A stretch of 64,000 nt of DNA from Channallabes apus (taxonomy: Eukaryota; Chordata; Actinopteri; Siluriformes; Clariidae), in NCBI GenBank assembly GCA_030522415.1, contig CM060107.1:53064718-53128717 (forward strand), written 5' to 3'. The translations under genes and the position numbers were made by a program. Below, one piece after another: positions 22,303 to 34,123 of this stretch (its first letter is position 1; each line of letters opens with the position of its first letter). A model generated the notes under the pieces. That model made no database searches, was not told the DNA's origin, and saw only the letters and a program-made list of their open reading frames with translations.

Positions 22303-22980
22303 TTAAGTGCTATCTACAAGTTTGGAAATTAGGTGTGCCTGATTTACCTCATGTATTTCCTGATAGTGTTCAATAATTGTTTGAATAGTAGAGGATGGAA
22401 GGAGCAATTTAGAATGAAGTTTCAGATAAAACAAGGCTAAATGTCTTATAAATTCTCCTTCATCTTCCTTTTCTGGGCACACATCCATTTCTTCCGGACT
22501 GAAATCGACAGTTTGCATATCACAACTTGTATTATTCCCATCACTAGTACTGGCTGGATTTGCAACTGAGTCAAGTAAAGTTTCATTAGAACAGTGTTTA
22601 TGCTTTCTTGAGACATGTGATGTGAATGTAGACTTGACTGTAAATTTTTGGTTACACCTTCTGAATGGGCATGTAACAGTCTTACCTTCGGTAATGTGCT
22701 GTTTCAGGTGTAAGATTAGGCCCCGGATATCCTCACACTTCGAGCTGCTAAAGTCAACGTGACACATGAAATCATCTGTTTTATCCAGTTTAGTCTTATT
22801 TTTTCCAAATTTATGACCATATGTGTGACACTTGAACGCTGAAAACTTTGAAAAAACTCTTGTGCACTGAGGAAAACCGCACTTAAACGTTGCATTAGGC
22901 AAAAAACTATGCATCCGTATGTGCCTCACATGTGTAAAGGAATTGCTGCAGGTTTTATTGCAAATATTACAAATGAACAT
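22303..22980 (-). pseudogene. Transposase N-terminal C2H2 region
   Basis: 225 codons with several C2H2-type fingers (CNIC...HIRMH, CGFPQC...HTYGH, CPFRRC...HVSRKH), followed by an acidic linker (PEEMDVCPEKEDEGEF) and a helical segment. The layout equals that of 6023-7353 on the plus strand. The frame ends only about 100 bp before the C-terminal part, so this is an internally deleted copy. It was probably a separate insertion of a related family member. Confidence 0.6.
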
Positions 22981-23369
22981 TTTCTCCTGCAGTCCGCAAA
23001 TATCAACGGCAAAATAACCATGCTAGTTTAACACAAGCCCTCTTTGAGCTAAGAAATGAACTTACGTTGACTGGTAATGCAAACGAAGTTACTACATTGC
23101 TAATTCAGTACATACTGTAATACTCACAAACATCGATTTTATTAGATGGTTATTAGCAAATAATATAATAAAGGCTAGTACAGTGTAACAACGAAAATGA
23201 TAAAATTTCATTTATCAAGCAAGGAGGAAAACACCGGGTGGGAATGCCGTTTATCTCGACCAGTTCAGCTTCAGCCGATAAGTTTATAGTCGGGACAAAC
23301 CTCAAAATTGTGACGTCTTAAAACTCTTCCTCCTTCGTTCTTCCACATTTACGTACACCAGGTGTAAAG

Positions 23370-23447
23370 ATGAGGCTAGATTTGATGATCTTGCTCAGAT
23401 TAAACCTGCAGGAATCTCTTCTAAGGAGTTGTGAGCGTCACATAAAG
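23370..23447 (+). other. Candidate plus-strand first exon
   Basis: An ATG at 23370 opens 26 codons (MRLDLMILLRLNLQESLLRS then CERHIK) that end exactly at a donor (AAG|GTAAAAT). The homology between the finTRIM B and C 3' flanks begins at about the same donor. It may be a captured or chance exon; no partner exon is identified. Confidence 0.25.
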
Positions 23448-24558
23448 GTAAAATATCCAACGATTTTTCTCTATAATTAATCTATTAAAGTGTTGTTTAG
23501 TTTCTAATTAGACATACTGTATTGGCTTTATAGAAATATTTTTGACTCTCTAACATTTTCATATAAATGTGTAAGAAATAAGAGACATAAAATGCTTTCT
23601 GGGGACGTGAACGTCATCAAATGTTATTGTGGTAGTGTTTTATTATTGAACATTATTGGAAATTAATCTTTAATGATTTCATTAATATTTGGACTTTACA
23701 GGCTCTGAGTGTCTCTTATTGAAGTTAAATAAATGTTATCAAGTTGATATAAATCACATTTCTCCTCACAGCTACTTGAAATGAACCAAAGATCACTATA
23801 AAAGTGTCTTAAATACATATTAAGGTTTAACTCTGAGTGTTTGTATTTTTTATATTTTCTCTAAAGCTACTCGAAACACAGATAACTATCTCATGAGTGA
23901 CCTCCGTCATAGACTTTTACTGCTGTACTGACTGTATGATATTTAATATCATTAATATTGTAATTTATAACAGCTGATCTTTGTGAGAACTAAACCACAG
24001 ATATTTATTTATTACTGAATTATTTTATTTTTCATTAATTTCCTAGTTACAATCATGACACATAAATATTACTCATAATAATACAAGTCTGTGTTTACAC
24101 AGTGTTACGTACATACAGTATAAAGATATTTGTTCTGAAGATTTAAAAATACACTGCATTACAAAAATTTACTTCTGATATTTTTTAAAACCTTTTTTTA
24201 ACAGAATAACAAAAAAAAAAAGGATTTCCCATAATATTTTCAGCTGTGTGTGTGTGTGTGTGTGTGTGTGGTCAGTTTTCAATAATGTAAATATAAAGTT
24301 ATTCTAAAGTGACGTCTGATGTGCCGAATCTCACCGCGGCTCTTCACACAGATACAACTTTATAATAAATCATTTAATACATTTAATAATACATCTGTTT
24401 ATTTTTATTAAACTATATTCAGTGTTAATATTTACTCTTTAATTGTTGCTGTGTTAAATTACTGAGCTGTTTGTGCAGCTGGATTGTGTGTTAGTGAGAC
24501 AGACGACTGAGCAACAATGTGACAATGTGCAGGAATTTTACACAAAACACTACACACT
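23437..24558. repeat. 3' flank of finTRIM B, duplicated at 48855-51265
   Basis: Near-identical to the C unit apart from two insertions there (49188-50255 and 50419-50645). It shows that the duplication included about 1.1 kb beyond the SPRY exon. Confidence 0.85.
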
Positions 24559-25092
24559 TTATTCTGCATCACACAATCTCACAGTAGAGTCACAGAACCA
24601 GGAGAACCCAAACCCAGCGTACAGAGGCTGAGTGAATGTGGTGTGGACTCTGTGGAGGAGCTTCATCGTGTCAGAGACGCTGTAGAAGGACAGAGTTCCT
24701 GCACTGTGATCCACATACACTCCTATTCTGGAGGATGATGGAGCTCTGAGATTAGTCTTAATGTTGTTGTGACAGAAACAGAGAGAATAAGAAGAACGAC
24801 ACCAGACACCAGGACTGATTGTTGTATCCAAACACACACTCATAACCCTGTCCTTTCCTGCTGATGTCTTTATATGAGACTGATATGTCCACACCAGAAC
24901 CGCTCCACTCCACCTCCCAGTAACAGCGTCCACACACACTCTCCTTACACAACACCTGCCACCAGTAATCAAATCTCTCTGGATGATCAGAGTACTGCTG
25001 CTCTCTCCTACTGTCTCTCACCGCTCGGTTCTTCTCAGACAGAATGAGGTGACGATGTGCCGTGTTGGGATCCAGAGTCAGATAACAGAAAT
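24559..25092 (-). pseudogene. finTRIM B exon 6 (SPRY), frameshifted
   Basis: The exon begins after TTTTAG with codons for FCYLTLDPNT and contains the PRY/SPRY motifs LDPNT, YWEVEWSG and GVYVDHSAGTLSFY. Compared with the C gene (51267-51796), 2 nt are missing at about 24803-24806. The frame then ends near 24758, and the intact downstream SPRY half (24559-24800) is in another frame. The last strand-forming part of the domain, needed for target binding, would be lost. The TAA of the original frame overlaps an AATAAA hexamer. Confidence 0.85.
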
Positions 25093-25357
25093 CTAAAATA
25101 AAAGAGAAAAACAAACTGAACAATGTGAACATGTTGGGTTTAATTTACAGAATACTGTATATTCATGTGAACAGTGAGACAGCTGTCTGTGTGCGCTGAT
25201 ATCTGAGGGAGAAATGTCTCAATGTTCATTCACAATTTTAATCTAAAGAAATAAAAAACTGTTATTTATTCCAATTTGTCAGTGTTTAGTGTTTTCTCCT
25301 TATGGAAGATATAGAACTTTATTATTATTATTATTATTGTTATTATTATTATTATTA

Positions 25358-25389
<32 letters not shown>

Positions 25390-25408
25390 GTTTCATGAAA
25401 TCAAGCTG

Positions 25409-25470
<62 letters not shown>

Positions 25471-25592
25471 AATAAACTAATAGTAATTAAATTTACATTT
25501 TAAAATCACACAACATTCCTGCAAATCACTTTTCTGTATCTAATATTTTCTAAGGTGTTTTTAAAGAAAACGGTACTCTATAGACCTAATAA

Positions 25593-25658
<66 letters not shown>
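25093..25658. repeat. Intron 5 of finTRIM B with microsatellites
   Basis: Contains (ATT)n at 25320-25358, (GT)n, (CT)n and (CA)n at 25359-25470 and a long (GT)n at 25599-25656 that abuts the exon 5 donor. The C unit has shorter versions of the same arrays plus the SINE/gypsy insertion. Confidence 0.85.
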
Positions 25659-25718
25659 ATTTCAGAAACTCTTCTCTGCTCTGTGTCTCTGGTGGTGAAA
25701 AGATCTGAACTGCTGCAG
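25659..25718 (-). CDS. finTRIM B exon 5
   Basis: A 60-nt linker exon (AAVQIFSPPETQSREEFLK). Acceptor CTCTCCACAG and donor GTACAC; phases fit exon 4 (ends after one base) and exon 6 (needs two bases), giving FLKYFCYLTLDP across the junction. The donor lies within the (GT)n array. Confidence 0.85.
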
Positions 25719-25938
25719 CTGTGGAGAGAAAAATGGACATGAAGACAAAAAGCCTCATCAGGTTGTAAAAGATGGAAACAGTTTAAAGTGATACAGTCAG
25801 TTTATTCATTTTAAATCAGTATTTTAGTTCAAACTGTCTGCAGGAAGGTCAGCAGGAGCATTGCTAAGAAATAAGACTTGACAGAGCGAGTAAAGACGTC
25901 CATCATTGTGTTTCTCCAGCAGGAACAGCTCCTCTTAC

Positions 25939-26110
25939 CATGTGGAGGGATTTTGTTGAATTCCTCCTCACAGAATTCCTCGAGTCTCTTCTTCAGATCT
26001 GAGAGAGAATTCCTCACTCCATCAAATGAGAGAAGCTGATGGACACTGATGCTGGAGGTCTGAAATGATGGTCTTTGAAATGATGGAGACTGACGTCCAG
26101 AAGCTAAAGC
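25939..26110 (-). CDS. finTRIM B exon 4
   Basis: 172 nt, from acceptor CTTTCTGTAG to donor GTAAGA, coding ALASGRQSPSFQ, then the helical GVRNSLSDLKKRLEEFCEEEF and NKIPPH. This is the linker between coiled coil and SPRY. It differs from the C copy mainly in residues 6-18. Confidence 0.85.
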
Positions 26111-26239
26111 CTACAGAAAGCAGATTAAATGTAAAACACACTTGTGACATCAGAGGACATTCACTGTTCCTTTAACAGGAGGTGTTTTAGAGAGTGTGTG
26201 AGGAACAGCTGTGTGTGTAGATCAGACAGTGAGTGTTAC

Positions 26240-26473
26240 CTGGAGGAACTGGATGTGATCGTGTGTGTGTGAAAGCTGCTCCAGCTCAGTGAGTCTCCTC
26301 TGAAGATCAACAATCTCCTGCTCCAGTTGCTCCAGGAGTCGTTCAGCTCGACTCAGTTCAGTCTTCTCCTGATCTCTGATCAGCTCCGTCACCTCCGAGC
26401 GCTTTTTCTCCATGGAGCTGATCAGCTCAGTAAAGATCCTCTCACTGTCCTCCACTGCTGTCTGTGCACTCAG
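26240..26473 (-). CDS. finTRIM B exon 3 (coiled coil)
   Basis: 234 nt (78 codons), heptad-rich: SAQTAVEDSERIFTELI, then EKKRSEVTELIRDQEK and LLEQLEQEIVDLQRRLTEL. It should form the antiparallel coiled-coil dimer of TRIM proteins. Acceptor is TAACAG within a (GT)n-type tract (plus-strand (AC)n at 26479-26531); donor GTAACA. Confidence 0.9.
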
Positions 26474-26476
26474 CTG

Positions 26477-26533
<57 letters not shown>

Positions 26534-26641
26534 ATTTAAAGCTCATCTATCATTCCCTCTCTTACTGCGACTCTAAATGTCTCCATGTTGTCCATGTTGT
26601 GTGTGTTTCTAGGAGCAGCTCTGTCTCTGCTCACTGCTCAC

Positions 26642-26737
26642 CTTTATAGTGTTCACAGCCTGTTTCAGCTCCTCCACCTTCTTCTGCTTCTCCTGGATTC
26701 TCAGCTGGGATTTCATCTGCTTCTCCTTTAACTCACT
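26642..26737 (-). CDS. finTRIM B exon 2
   Basis: 96 nt (32 codons), SELKEKQMKSQLRIQEKQKK then VEELKQAVNTIK, the start of the coiled coil. Phase 0 on both sides. The TRIM pattern of 96-, 234-nt exons after the RING exon is typical. Confidence 0.9.
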
Positions 26738-28302
26738 CTGAGGACAGAACAGTTACATTCAGCTTTTTATAAAGTACTTACATAGTAAGATAATTCATTA
26801 CATACAAACATTCATATTTCTCAGAGCTGTGAATGTTTTGTGTGTGTGTCTGTTTTGTGTCCAGTTTATAAATGTATGTATGTAATAAAGTTTTTCATGC
26901 CACAGTAAAAGGAGTTACGGTGAGTATAACACCTATGTGGGTTAACATGTCGTGCTGTGTTGTTAGTTTACATTACACTGATTAACACAGAACAGATGAT
27001 TTTACAGTTTCACACTATAATGTCTGTAGCCTGATGCAGAACCATAACAACATAACGTTTAGTTAACTTTCACTGAGGCGTCACCATAAAGGTTTTCTGT
27101 GATTGTATTGAGGTCCAGCACTGTATCAGGGGAACTTCCAGTGATAACTTCAAATACATTATGCTGTTATTTTGGCTCTTTTGTGATACAGTATATTAAG
27201 TCTCTCTCAAACATAATTCATTCCAGAAGCATCTCGTACAGATGTCGCCTTTAAAACCCTGCGTGTTTTCCCGCGGGATGCCGCAATTTAGCGCGCGGCT
27301 TGCCGCGACTTGCCGGAGGCAACATTCGGGAATTTAAAATAAATGTGTTGTGCTTCACTGAATATCCGCCAGATGGCGCATAGAAGGACTTTATCTAAAA
27401 GCCGGTGGTCCGGGAAAGTCAGTTTCCCTATGTTTCCCCGGTGGCGCGCAGATTCAAATCATGACGTCACTCGCTACCTAACGCTGAGAAGGCGAACGAG
27501 GATTTTAACAGTTTTTCTCTCGTTTTAAAGTGTTTTTATGAACTTTTTAAATTAAACAAATAACCTATGCATAATAATCGAGTGTCTTTTCGCTTTTTTT
27601 ATATATATTTGAAGATAATTCATACGTTTTAAGCCGCCGCAAAATGCTGGTTTGCTGGGCGATTACTGACATCACAACTACTTTTATTACACCTACATTT
27701 GTTTATTTGTATATGTATGTTATTAATATTAATTTTTTAGAGATTGTGTGTGCGTGCACGGAGAGTTTGTGTTGATAAGTGTGTGTGGATAAGTTGATAA
27801 GTGTATCAGAAAGCATTAAAATGTTCATTTGAATTAAAATGACACACACACGTCTGTATATACAGTATATCAATTACATATATATCAATTTCATTAGTTC
27901 GTTCATTCTATTTGAAGCTTCGGATGTTTTTTTTTTTTTTGGTTTGGTTAGATTAGTTCTGAACTCGCTTCCGTGAAACTATCGCTAAAACAATGTACTG
28001 AGCCTCCTGAGGATATAAAGCTTTATTATTGTGTTTGAATAAATATTCAGATCTACCACAGCAGGTAATAAACTATGGTGTGTCATAACCGAAGCAAACA
28101 CCACGATTATGCCTCGTTTCGTTCGACGGGAACGTGGTTCACTTGGCCGCGGTGTATTATAACCTGTGGAATGTTTCACTGTTTATGCTCACATAAGAGG
28201 AATAAAAGCGAGTGAAATGTGGAAATGATGTGTGGCAACTCAATGAGGACTAAACCAAAGATTTCGGTAACTCCACTGAGTGTAACATCTGCATAGTGAC
28301 AC

Positions 28303-28665
28303 TGAACATCTTCACTTTTCCGTTTACCTCTGAAAAAAAAGCTTTGTTTGTTTATATTTAGAGTTTTTATAACAGTAGAACAAGTACCCGCGCGCACGCA
28401 CACACATAGACACACACACACACACACACACAGACACACACACTCCCCTGAGCCCTCGGGAAACATCCAATCACCGTCGGTATACAAATGAGTCAAGACG
28501 TAGCCTAACGTGGTGTCGTGTCGGATTTCAGTGGTCACGGAGTGGGAAGACTTTGAAGAAGCTGCAGTGACAGTAAACAGCTGAACAACTTCACTTTTCC
28601 ATTTACCTCTGAGGAAAAAAAGCTGTATTTTGTTTGTTTATATTTAGAATTTTTATAGGAGTAAG
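28303..28665. repeat. Direct repeat inside the 11.2-kb insertion
   Basis: Phrase CTTCACTTTTCC(G/A)TTTACCTC plus about 50 bp occurs at 28311 and again at 28589. Related (CA)n-linked phrases (GAGCCCTCGG...AAACATCC) occur at 28450 and 31515. Confidence 0.6.
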
Positions 28666-28810
28666 AGAGAAAGTTATAGTTTGGTCTGTACTGTAGTTCG
28701 CACCCTTGTAGAGAATAAATAAATGAGTAACACCTTCATATCCCCTCTCAAGAGTGTCATAGTCCATTGTTAGTTTTAATGATCTGGCTGAAACTAATTA
28801 TCACTACATA

Positions 28811-30432
28811 CAGTGGTGTGAAAAACTATTTGCCCCCTTCCTGATTTCTTATTCTTTTGCATGTTTGTCACACTTAAATTTTTCTGCTCATCAAAAACCG
28901 TTAACTATTAGTCAAAGATAACATAATTGAACACAAAATGCAGTTTTTAAATGAAGGTTTACGTTATTAGGGAGAAAAAAAAAACTCCAAATCTACATGG
29001 CCCTGTGTGAAAAAGTGATTGCCCCCCTTGTTAAAAAATAACTTAACTGTGGTTTATCACACCTGAGTTCAATTTCTGTAGTCACCCCCAGGCCTGATTA
29101 CTGCCACACCTGTTTCAATCAAGAAACCACTTAAATAGGAGCTACCTGACACAGAGAAGTAGACCAAAAGCACCTCAAAAGCTAGACATCATGCCAAGAT
29201 CCAAAGAAATTCAGGAACAACTGAGAACAAAAGTAATTGAGATCTATCAGTCTGGTTAAGGTTATAAAGCCATTTCTAAAGCTTTGGGACTCCAGCGAAC
29301 CACAGTGAGAGCCATTATCCACAAATGGCAAAAACATGGAACAGTAGTGAACCTTCCCAGGAGTGGCCGGCCGACCAAAATTACCCCAAGAGCGCAGAGA
29401 CGACTCATCCGAGAGGCCACAAAAGACCCCAGGACAACATATAAAGAACTGCAGGCCTCACTTGCCTCAGTTAAGGTCAGTGTTCACGACTCCACCATAA
29501 GAAAGAGACTGGGCAAAAACGGCCTGCATGGCAGATTTCCAAGGCGCAAACCACTTTTAAGCAAAAAGAACATTAAGGCTTGTCTCAATTTTGCTAAAAA
29601 AACATCTCAATGATTGCCAAGGCTTTTGGGAAAATACCTTGTGGACCGACGAGACAAAAGTTGAACTTTTTGGAAGGTGCGTGTCCCGTTACATCTGGCG
29701 TAAAAGTAACACAGCATTTCAGAAAAAGAACATCATACCAACAGTAAAATATGGTGGTGGTAGTGTGATGGTCTGGGGTTGTTTTGCTGCTTCAGGACCT
29801 GGAAGGCTTGCTGTGATAGATGGAACCATGAATTCTACTGTCTACCAAAAAATCCTGAAGGAGAATGTCCGGCCATCTGTTCGTCAACTCAAGCTGAAGC
29901 GATCTTGGGTGCTGCAGCAGGACAATGACTCAAAACACAGCAGCAAATCCACCTCAGAATGGCTGAAGAATAACAAAATGAAGACTTTGGAGTGGCCTAG
30001 TCAAAGTCCTGACCTGAATCCTATTGAGATGTTGTGGCATGACCTTAAAAAGGCGGTTCATGCTAGAAAACCCTCAAATAAAGCTGAATTACAACAATTC
30101 TGCAAAGATGAGTGGGCCAAAATTCCTCCAGAGCGCTGTAAAAGACTTGTTGCAAGTTATCGCAAACGCTTGATTGCAGTTATTGCTGCTAAGGGTGGCC
30201 CAACCAGTTATTAGGTTCAGGGGGCAATTACTTTTTCACACAGGGCCATGTAGGTTTGGATTTTTTTTCTCTCTAAACAATAAAACCCCTCATTTAAAAA
30301 CTGCATTTTGTGTTTACTTGTGTTATCTTTGACTAATAGTTAAATGTGTTTGATGATCAGAAACATTTTGTGTGACAAACATGCAAAAGAATAAGAAATC
30401 AGGAGGGGGGCAAATAGTTTTTCACACCACTG
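28811..30432 (+). mobile_element. Full-length Tc1-like transposon
   Basis: A 1622-bp element with TIRs starting CAGTGGTGTGAAAAACTATT at both ends and TA duplications at 28809-28810 and 30433-30434. It carries one transposase gene in the plus direction. TIRs are about 75 bp with few mismatches. Confidence 0.95.
29191..30214 (+). pseudogene. Tc1 transposase, two lesions
   Basis: ATG 29191 starts MPRSKEIQEQLRTKVIEIYQ. A TAA follows at about 29257, inside the first helix-turn-helix. The frame then continues through the GRP motif (LPRSGRPTK) and second DNA-binding helix region to 29613, where a frameshift near 29597-29610 moves into the catalytic part (29591-30214). That part has WTDE, QQDND and DLNPIE, the DD34E triad in order. 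With the stop and one shift corrected by no later change, the copy cannot make transposase, but the low lesion number suggests relatively recent death. Confidence 0.9.
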
Positions 30433-30530
30433 TAAGTACCCTAACACCATTGATCATGAGTCTCAGCTGAACCTAATTCTATACTTGTAACAGAAAATGT
30501 AGATGCAGATTCCAAATGTGTATTTATATA

Positions 30531-30531
<1 letters not shown>

Positions 30532-30580
<49 letters not shown>

Positions 30581-30604
30581 GTGTGTGTGTGTGTGTGTGT
30601 GTGT
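30532..30604. repeat. (GATA)n and (GT)n microsatellite
   Basis: About 12 AGAT units followed by 12 GT units. Confidence 0.95.
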
Positions 30605-30655
30605 AGGCTCTACGCAGGGGCAAGAGAGGGCAGCGCAACCTTAAATGTCTGCACA

Positions 30656-30771
30656 TGTTAATATATTCCTAAAATGTATATATTACAAGTTGATAAACTG
30701 ATCTGCGGTAGCGGAAAAATCCGCTGAAAATAGGACAGGCTGCAGCGCACGCGCACACACACACATACACA

Positions 30772-30812
<41 letters not shown>

Positions 30813-31474
30813 ACCTCCCTTGAGCCCTGCGTCTGTCGGATTTCAGCGGTCACGGAAAGACTTTGAAGCAGTTTATATATGAATCTAAGCTTGAACTTAT
30901 CAGCATTGTAAATATATAATACTTTTCAAATAAAATCGCTATTACTTTGACCCTGAAGTTTAGTTTAGCACACACAAAAAACAGAAAAGTCATTTCTGGT
31001 AAATCAACGGAATGTGTAGTTTATTTACAGTAATTCATTAAAAAATGAATATACATTGTACAGTACACGGTAAACACGGGAAAGATTACAAAATGAAAAA
31101 ACAAACAGTGTCTACTTTATAAACAGCTTAGTATGTGCGTCGAGATGCTGAAATCCCTTGCATGTTTTTGCTTCCAAGTGGAGAGATATTTGACCGATAG
31201 CCTAGAACAAAAGATCTATAGGTGTGATCACAACCCCCTCCGACCGACCGTGCCATCAATCACTGACCACCTCAGAAGTTCCCTCCAATGTATGGCTGCA
31301 ATACTTGTTTTGCAAGTATTTTTAACACCATTCAAAGGCTTACAAGTTCCATTCAACATATAATGATGTCTCCACATGTTAATATATTCCTAAAATTTAT
31401 ATATTACAAGTTGATAAACTGATCTGCGGTAGCGGAAAAATCCGCTGAAAAAAGGACAGGCTACAGCGCACGCG

Positions 31475-31505
<31 letters not shown>

Positions 31506-31560
31506 ACCTCCCTTGAGCCCTCGGTAAACATCCAAGCACTGAGGCACGCAAATCCCCTGA
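30656..31560. repeat. Duplicated 170-bp phrase
   Basis: 30656-30835 and 31377-31530 share a near-identical phrase including CTGATCTGCGGTAGCGGAAA, a CACGCGCACACAC array and CCTCCCTTGAGCCCT. Between them is unrelated sequence without a gene. Confidence 0.7.
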
Positions 31561-32610
31561 CCACAATAAGGTGGCAATCCCTCAGGGGGGAAGATGAAAA
31601 ATACAAATTAAATAAATAAAACTAAATAAAATATCCTTAATCCAGATTTTATCAATCAACGACATAATATTGATCTTAGCTGGATGGTCTAATTCTCAAA
31701 ACCATTTAACCTAAAGAAAAACTTAACACACTATAACTAGAATATTTACAAAACTGAAAGGTTGTCTTATGTATAATAAAAAAAAAAAAACTCATAACTC
31801 AAAAAGATCATATTATGTTTTTATATATATTTTTTTAGATTTTTTTTTATAGTAACTGAACAGCTCTCTTCTCTCCAATCCACTCCTAAACCACAGTCTC
31901 CTATTTCTCTGTGCGTGCTCTGGAGACTGTGAATGAATACACGCAGCGGAGGTTTTGTAAACTGTAGAGATACAATAATTTTACTGCTGGAAAATCAGCA
32001 TTTTATCTAATTTGAAATATAAACCTAATATTATCTGTTACTTAATATATTTTCTTTAAAACAGTGGTTTTTTATATCATAAATATAATAATCCATAATT
32101 ATGTGGGTATCCATATTAGATGGCTTTTAGTGAAATTAAACTGTAACTTACTTTAAAACTAAACATGGTCCCTAAAACGGAGCTCTGGACACAGAGCTAC
32201 AGACCCCCCTGTAACCCCCTTACCCAGTTAGCTAGCAGTTAATGACCACCACTACTTGTGCAGTTCATAAAAGGACAGGTAATGTTTGTCGCGCTGTTGC
32301 ACAAACAGCACGCTCATTTATTTAAGAGAGAGTTTATGAGAGTTTATGAGTGTGCTGCTTTGATGTGCTGGGTATGGCGGGGCGTCGACGGCTGATTAGT
32401 GTAAAGTAGCGTACTTTACACACACTGATCAGCAGTTGACGCCCCGCCATACCCAGCAGATAAAAGGGGCAGTTATCGGCTATGACACGTTGAAGGAGAA
32501 CTTAATAGTTCTCAAAAATAGTGTAAATGTCTGCAACAATCACTAACCATTAAAATGTTTTTTTTTTTGTAATTAAACACGAAAATATTAATTATATTTC
32601 CATATATACA

Positions 32611-32651
<41 letters not shown>

Positions 32652-33052
32652 GGGCGTAGGTTTGCTACCTATGACTCCAACTAATACCCCATCCCCCAAT
32701 CCCCTTTTCCACCCACCAACCCCCAACCCCCTGCCCCATCCACCTACCAACCTCCCACCCCAACTATGTCCACTCAATACATGTTTTTCTTAATATGGTG
32801 CGAAATCACTTTACATTAATACTAGCAATGCTTCGATTTATATTAATCCACTCGAAATGCAATTCATTAAGTTAAATTAAGGAATAGTGTAAAGTTAAAG
32901 GAATGTTTCATAACTGACAAAAAGATAGTCTTTAATAAAATAAAAACTATTCTTTATTGAGCCCTAGTGCAAATGAAACATCTCAATCATCTGTATATAT
33001 ATAAAAGTAGATTACATCTAAACATGAACTACTAGGTAGAGTACCACACAAC
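31561..33052. other. Non-coding part of 11.2-kb insertion
   Basis: A/T-rich, with the palindrome at 32365-32459, a (CA)n at 32610-32651 and a C-rich tract at 32660-32765. I see no supported gene. Confidence 0.5.
32365..32459. repeat. Near-perfect palindrome
   Basis: About 42-bp arms (TGCTGGGTATGGCGGGGCGT at the left edge) meet around GTAAAGTAGCGTACTTTAC with almost no loop. A few mismatches lie in the inner third. Confidence 0.85.
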
Positions 33053-33780
33053 AGCTCAATGCCTATTGCTCCTATATGAAGGAGACAAAAACATGCCTTC
33101 GCCTCTCGTTAACAAAAATAAACTGCTGGCATATTTGTTTGACATCAATATTGTCCAGGCTGTTCTTTTTTTTCTTCTGATAAACACTAAAGATGATATT
33201 TTGTAGAATGCTGAAAACCTGTAATCATTGATTTACATAGTATTTGTTTTTCCTGCTACGGAAGTCAATGCTTTCAGCTTTTTTCCCCAATATCTTATTT
33301 TGTATTCAACAAAATAAAGAAAATCATTAAAGTTTGGAACCACTTAAGGAGTAAATAGTGAGTAAAGTTTTTTTGGGGGTGAACAATGGCTTTGACCCTA
33401 ACTCTTCCCCTCTGACTGCACTAGGACCGGACAGCATTGCCACCTGATGAAATAGCGTGACAAAAAAGTGAAATGTCAGTTCAAAACTTTTGCCAAAAAC
33501 ACTAATGAATCACTTACATCCTCAGCCTATCACTCCTCATAATGCTAAATATTAGTATAATCAACATGTATACAGTAATACACGCACACATATTATATGT
33601 TATATACTGTATAATCAACATTCAGATTGACCTCCTGTGAACTCGCCTCTTCACCTGAACTACAACATGGCTGATCTGCTTCTGTCCCCTAATTGAAAAA
33701 CATTGAGGGATTCCTTATGAGCATGGACAGAGAATGCCTCAGCCTATTATTGGTAACAATGTTAAATCTCAGGACAACTA
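33053..33780. repeat. Inverted partner of 250-2819
   Basis: The copy without the SINE and without the 1.57-kb CACT-ended element; it supplies both empty sites (33257-33258 and about 33611). Confidence 0.85.
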
Positions 33781-33855
33781 CAGTGGCTTGCAAAAGTATT
33801 CGCCCCCCGTGAACTTTTCCACATTTTGTCACATTACAGCCACAAACATGAATGC
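33781..33855 (+). mobile_element. Tc1-like transposon end
   Basis: CAGTGGCTTGCAAAAGTATT next to TA, followed by about 55 bp typical of this Tc1 type (CACATTTTGTCACATTACAG), then unrelated sequence. It is the same insertion as 1-246, with a different internal deletion. Confidence 0.75.
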
Positions 33856-33941
33856 TTTTTTAGGGCTCTAAAAACTACGGCAGTATGAATGACAATGGAA
33901 TAGGACATGTGAGTTGGACCGGTCACACACACACACACACA

Positions 33942-34004
<63 letters not shown>

Positions 34005-34123
34005 TTCTTAAAACATCGTGTTCACCCATGCACTGAAAAAAAGAACTTGTAAGATTTACTTGATAAAATCCTCATAACAATTTGGACACAGATTTTAAGT
34101 AAATTTTTTTGCTCCAATATTAA

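Noticed and set aside
28380..28445. CRISPR-like spaced repeats in (CA)n regions
   Set aside because: Simple microsatellites without regular spacers; the genome is eukaryotic.
32592..32777. Gly-rich 61-codon frame
   Set aside because: Caused by a C-rich tract next to (CA)n; no conservation evidence.
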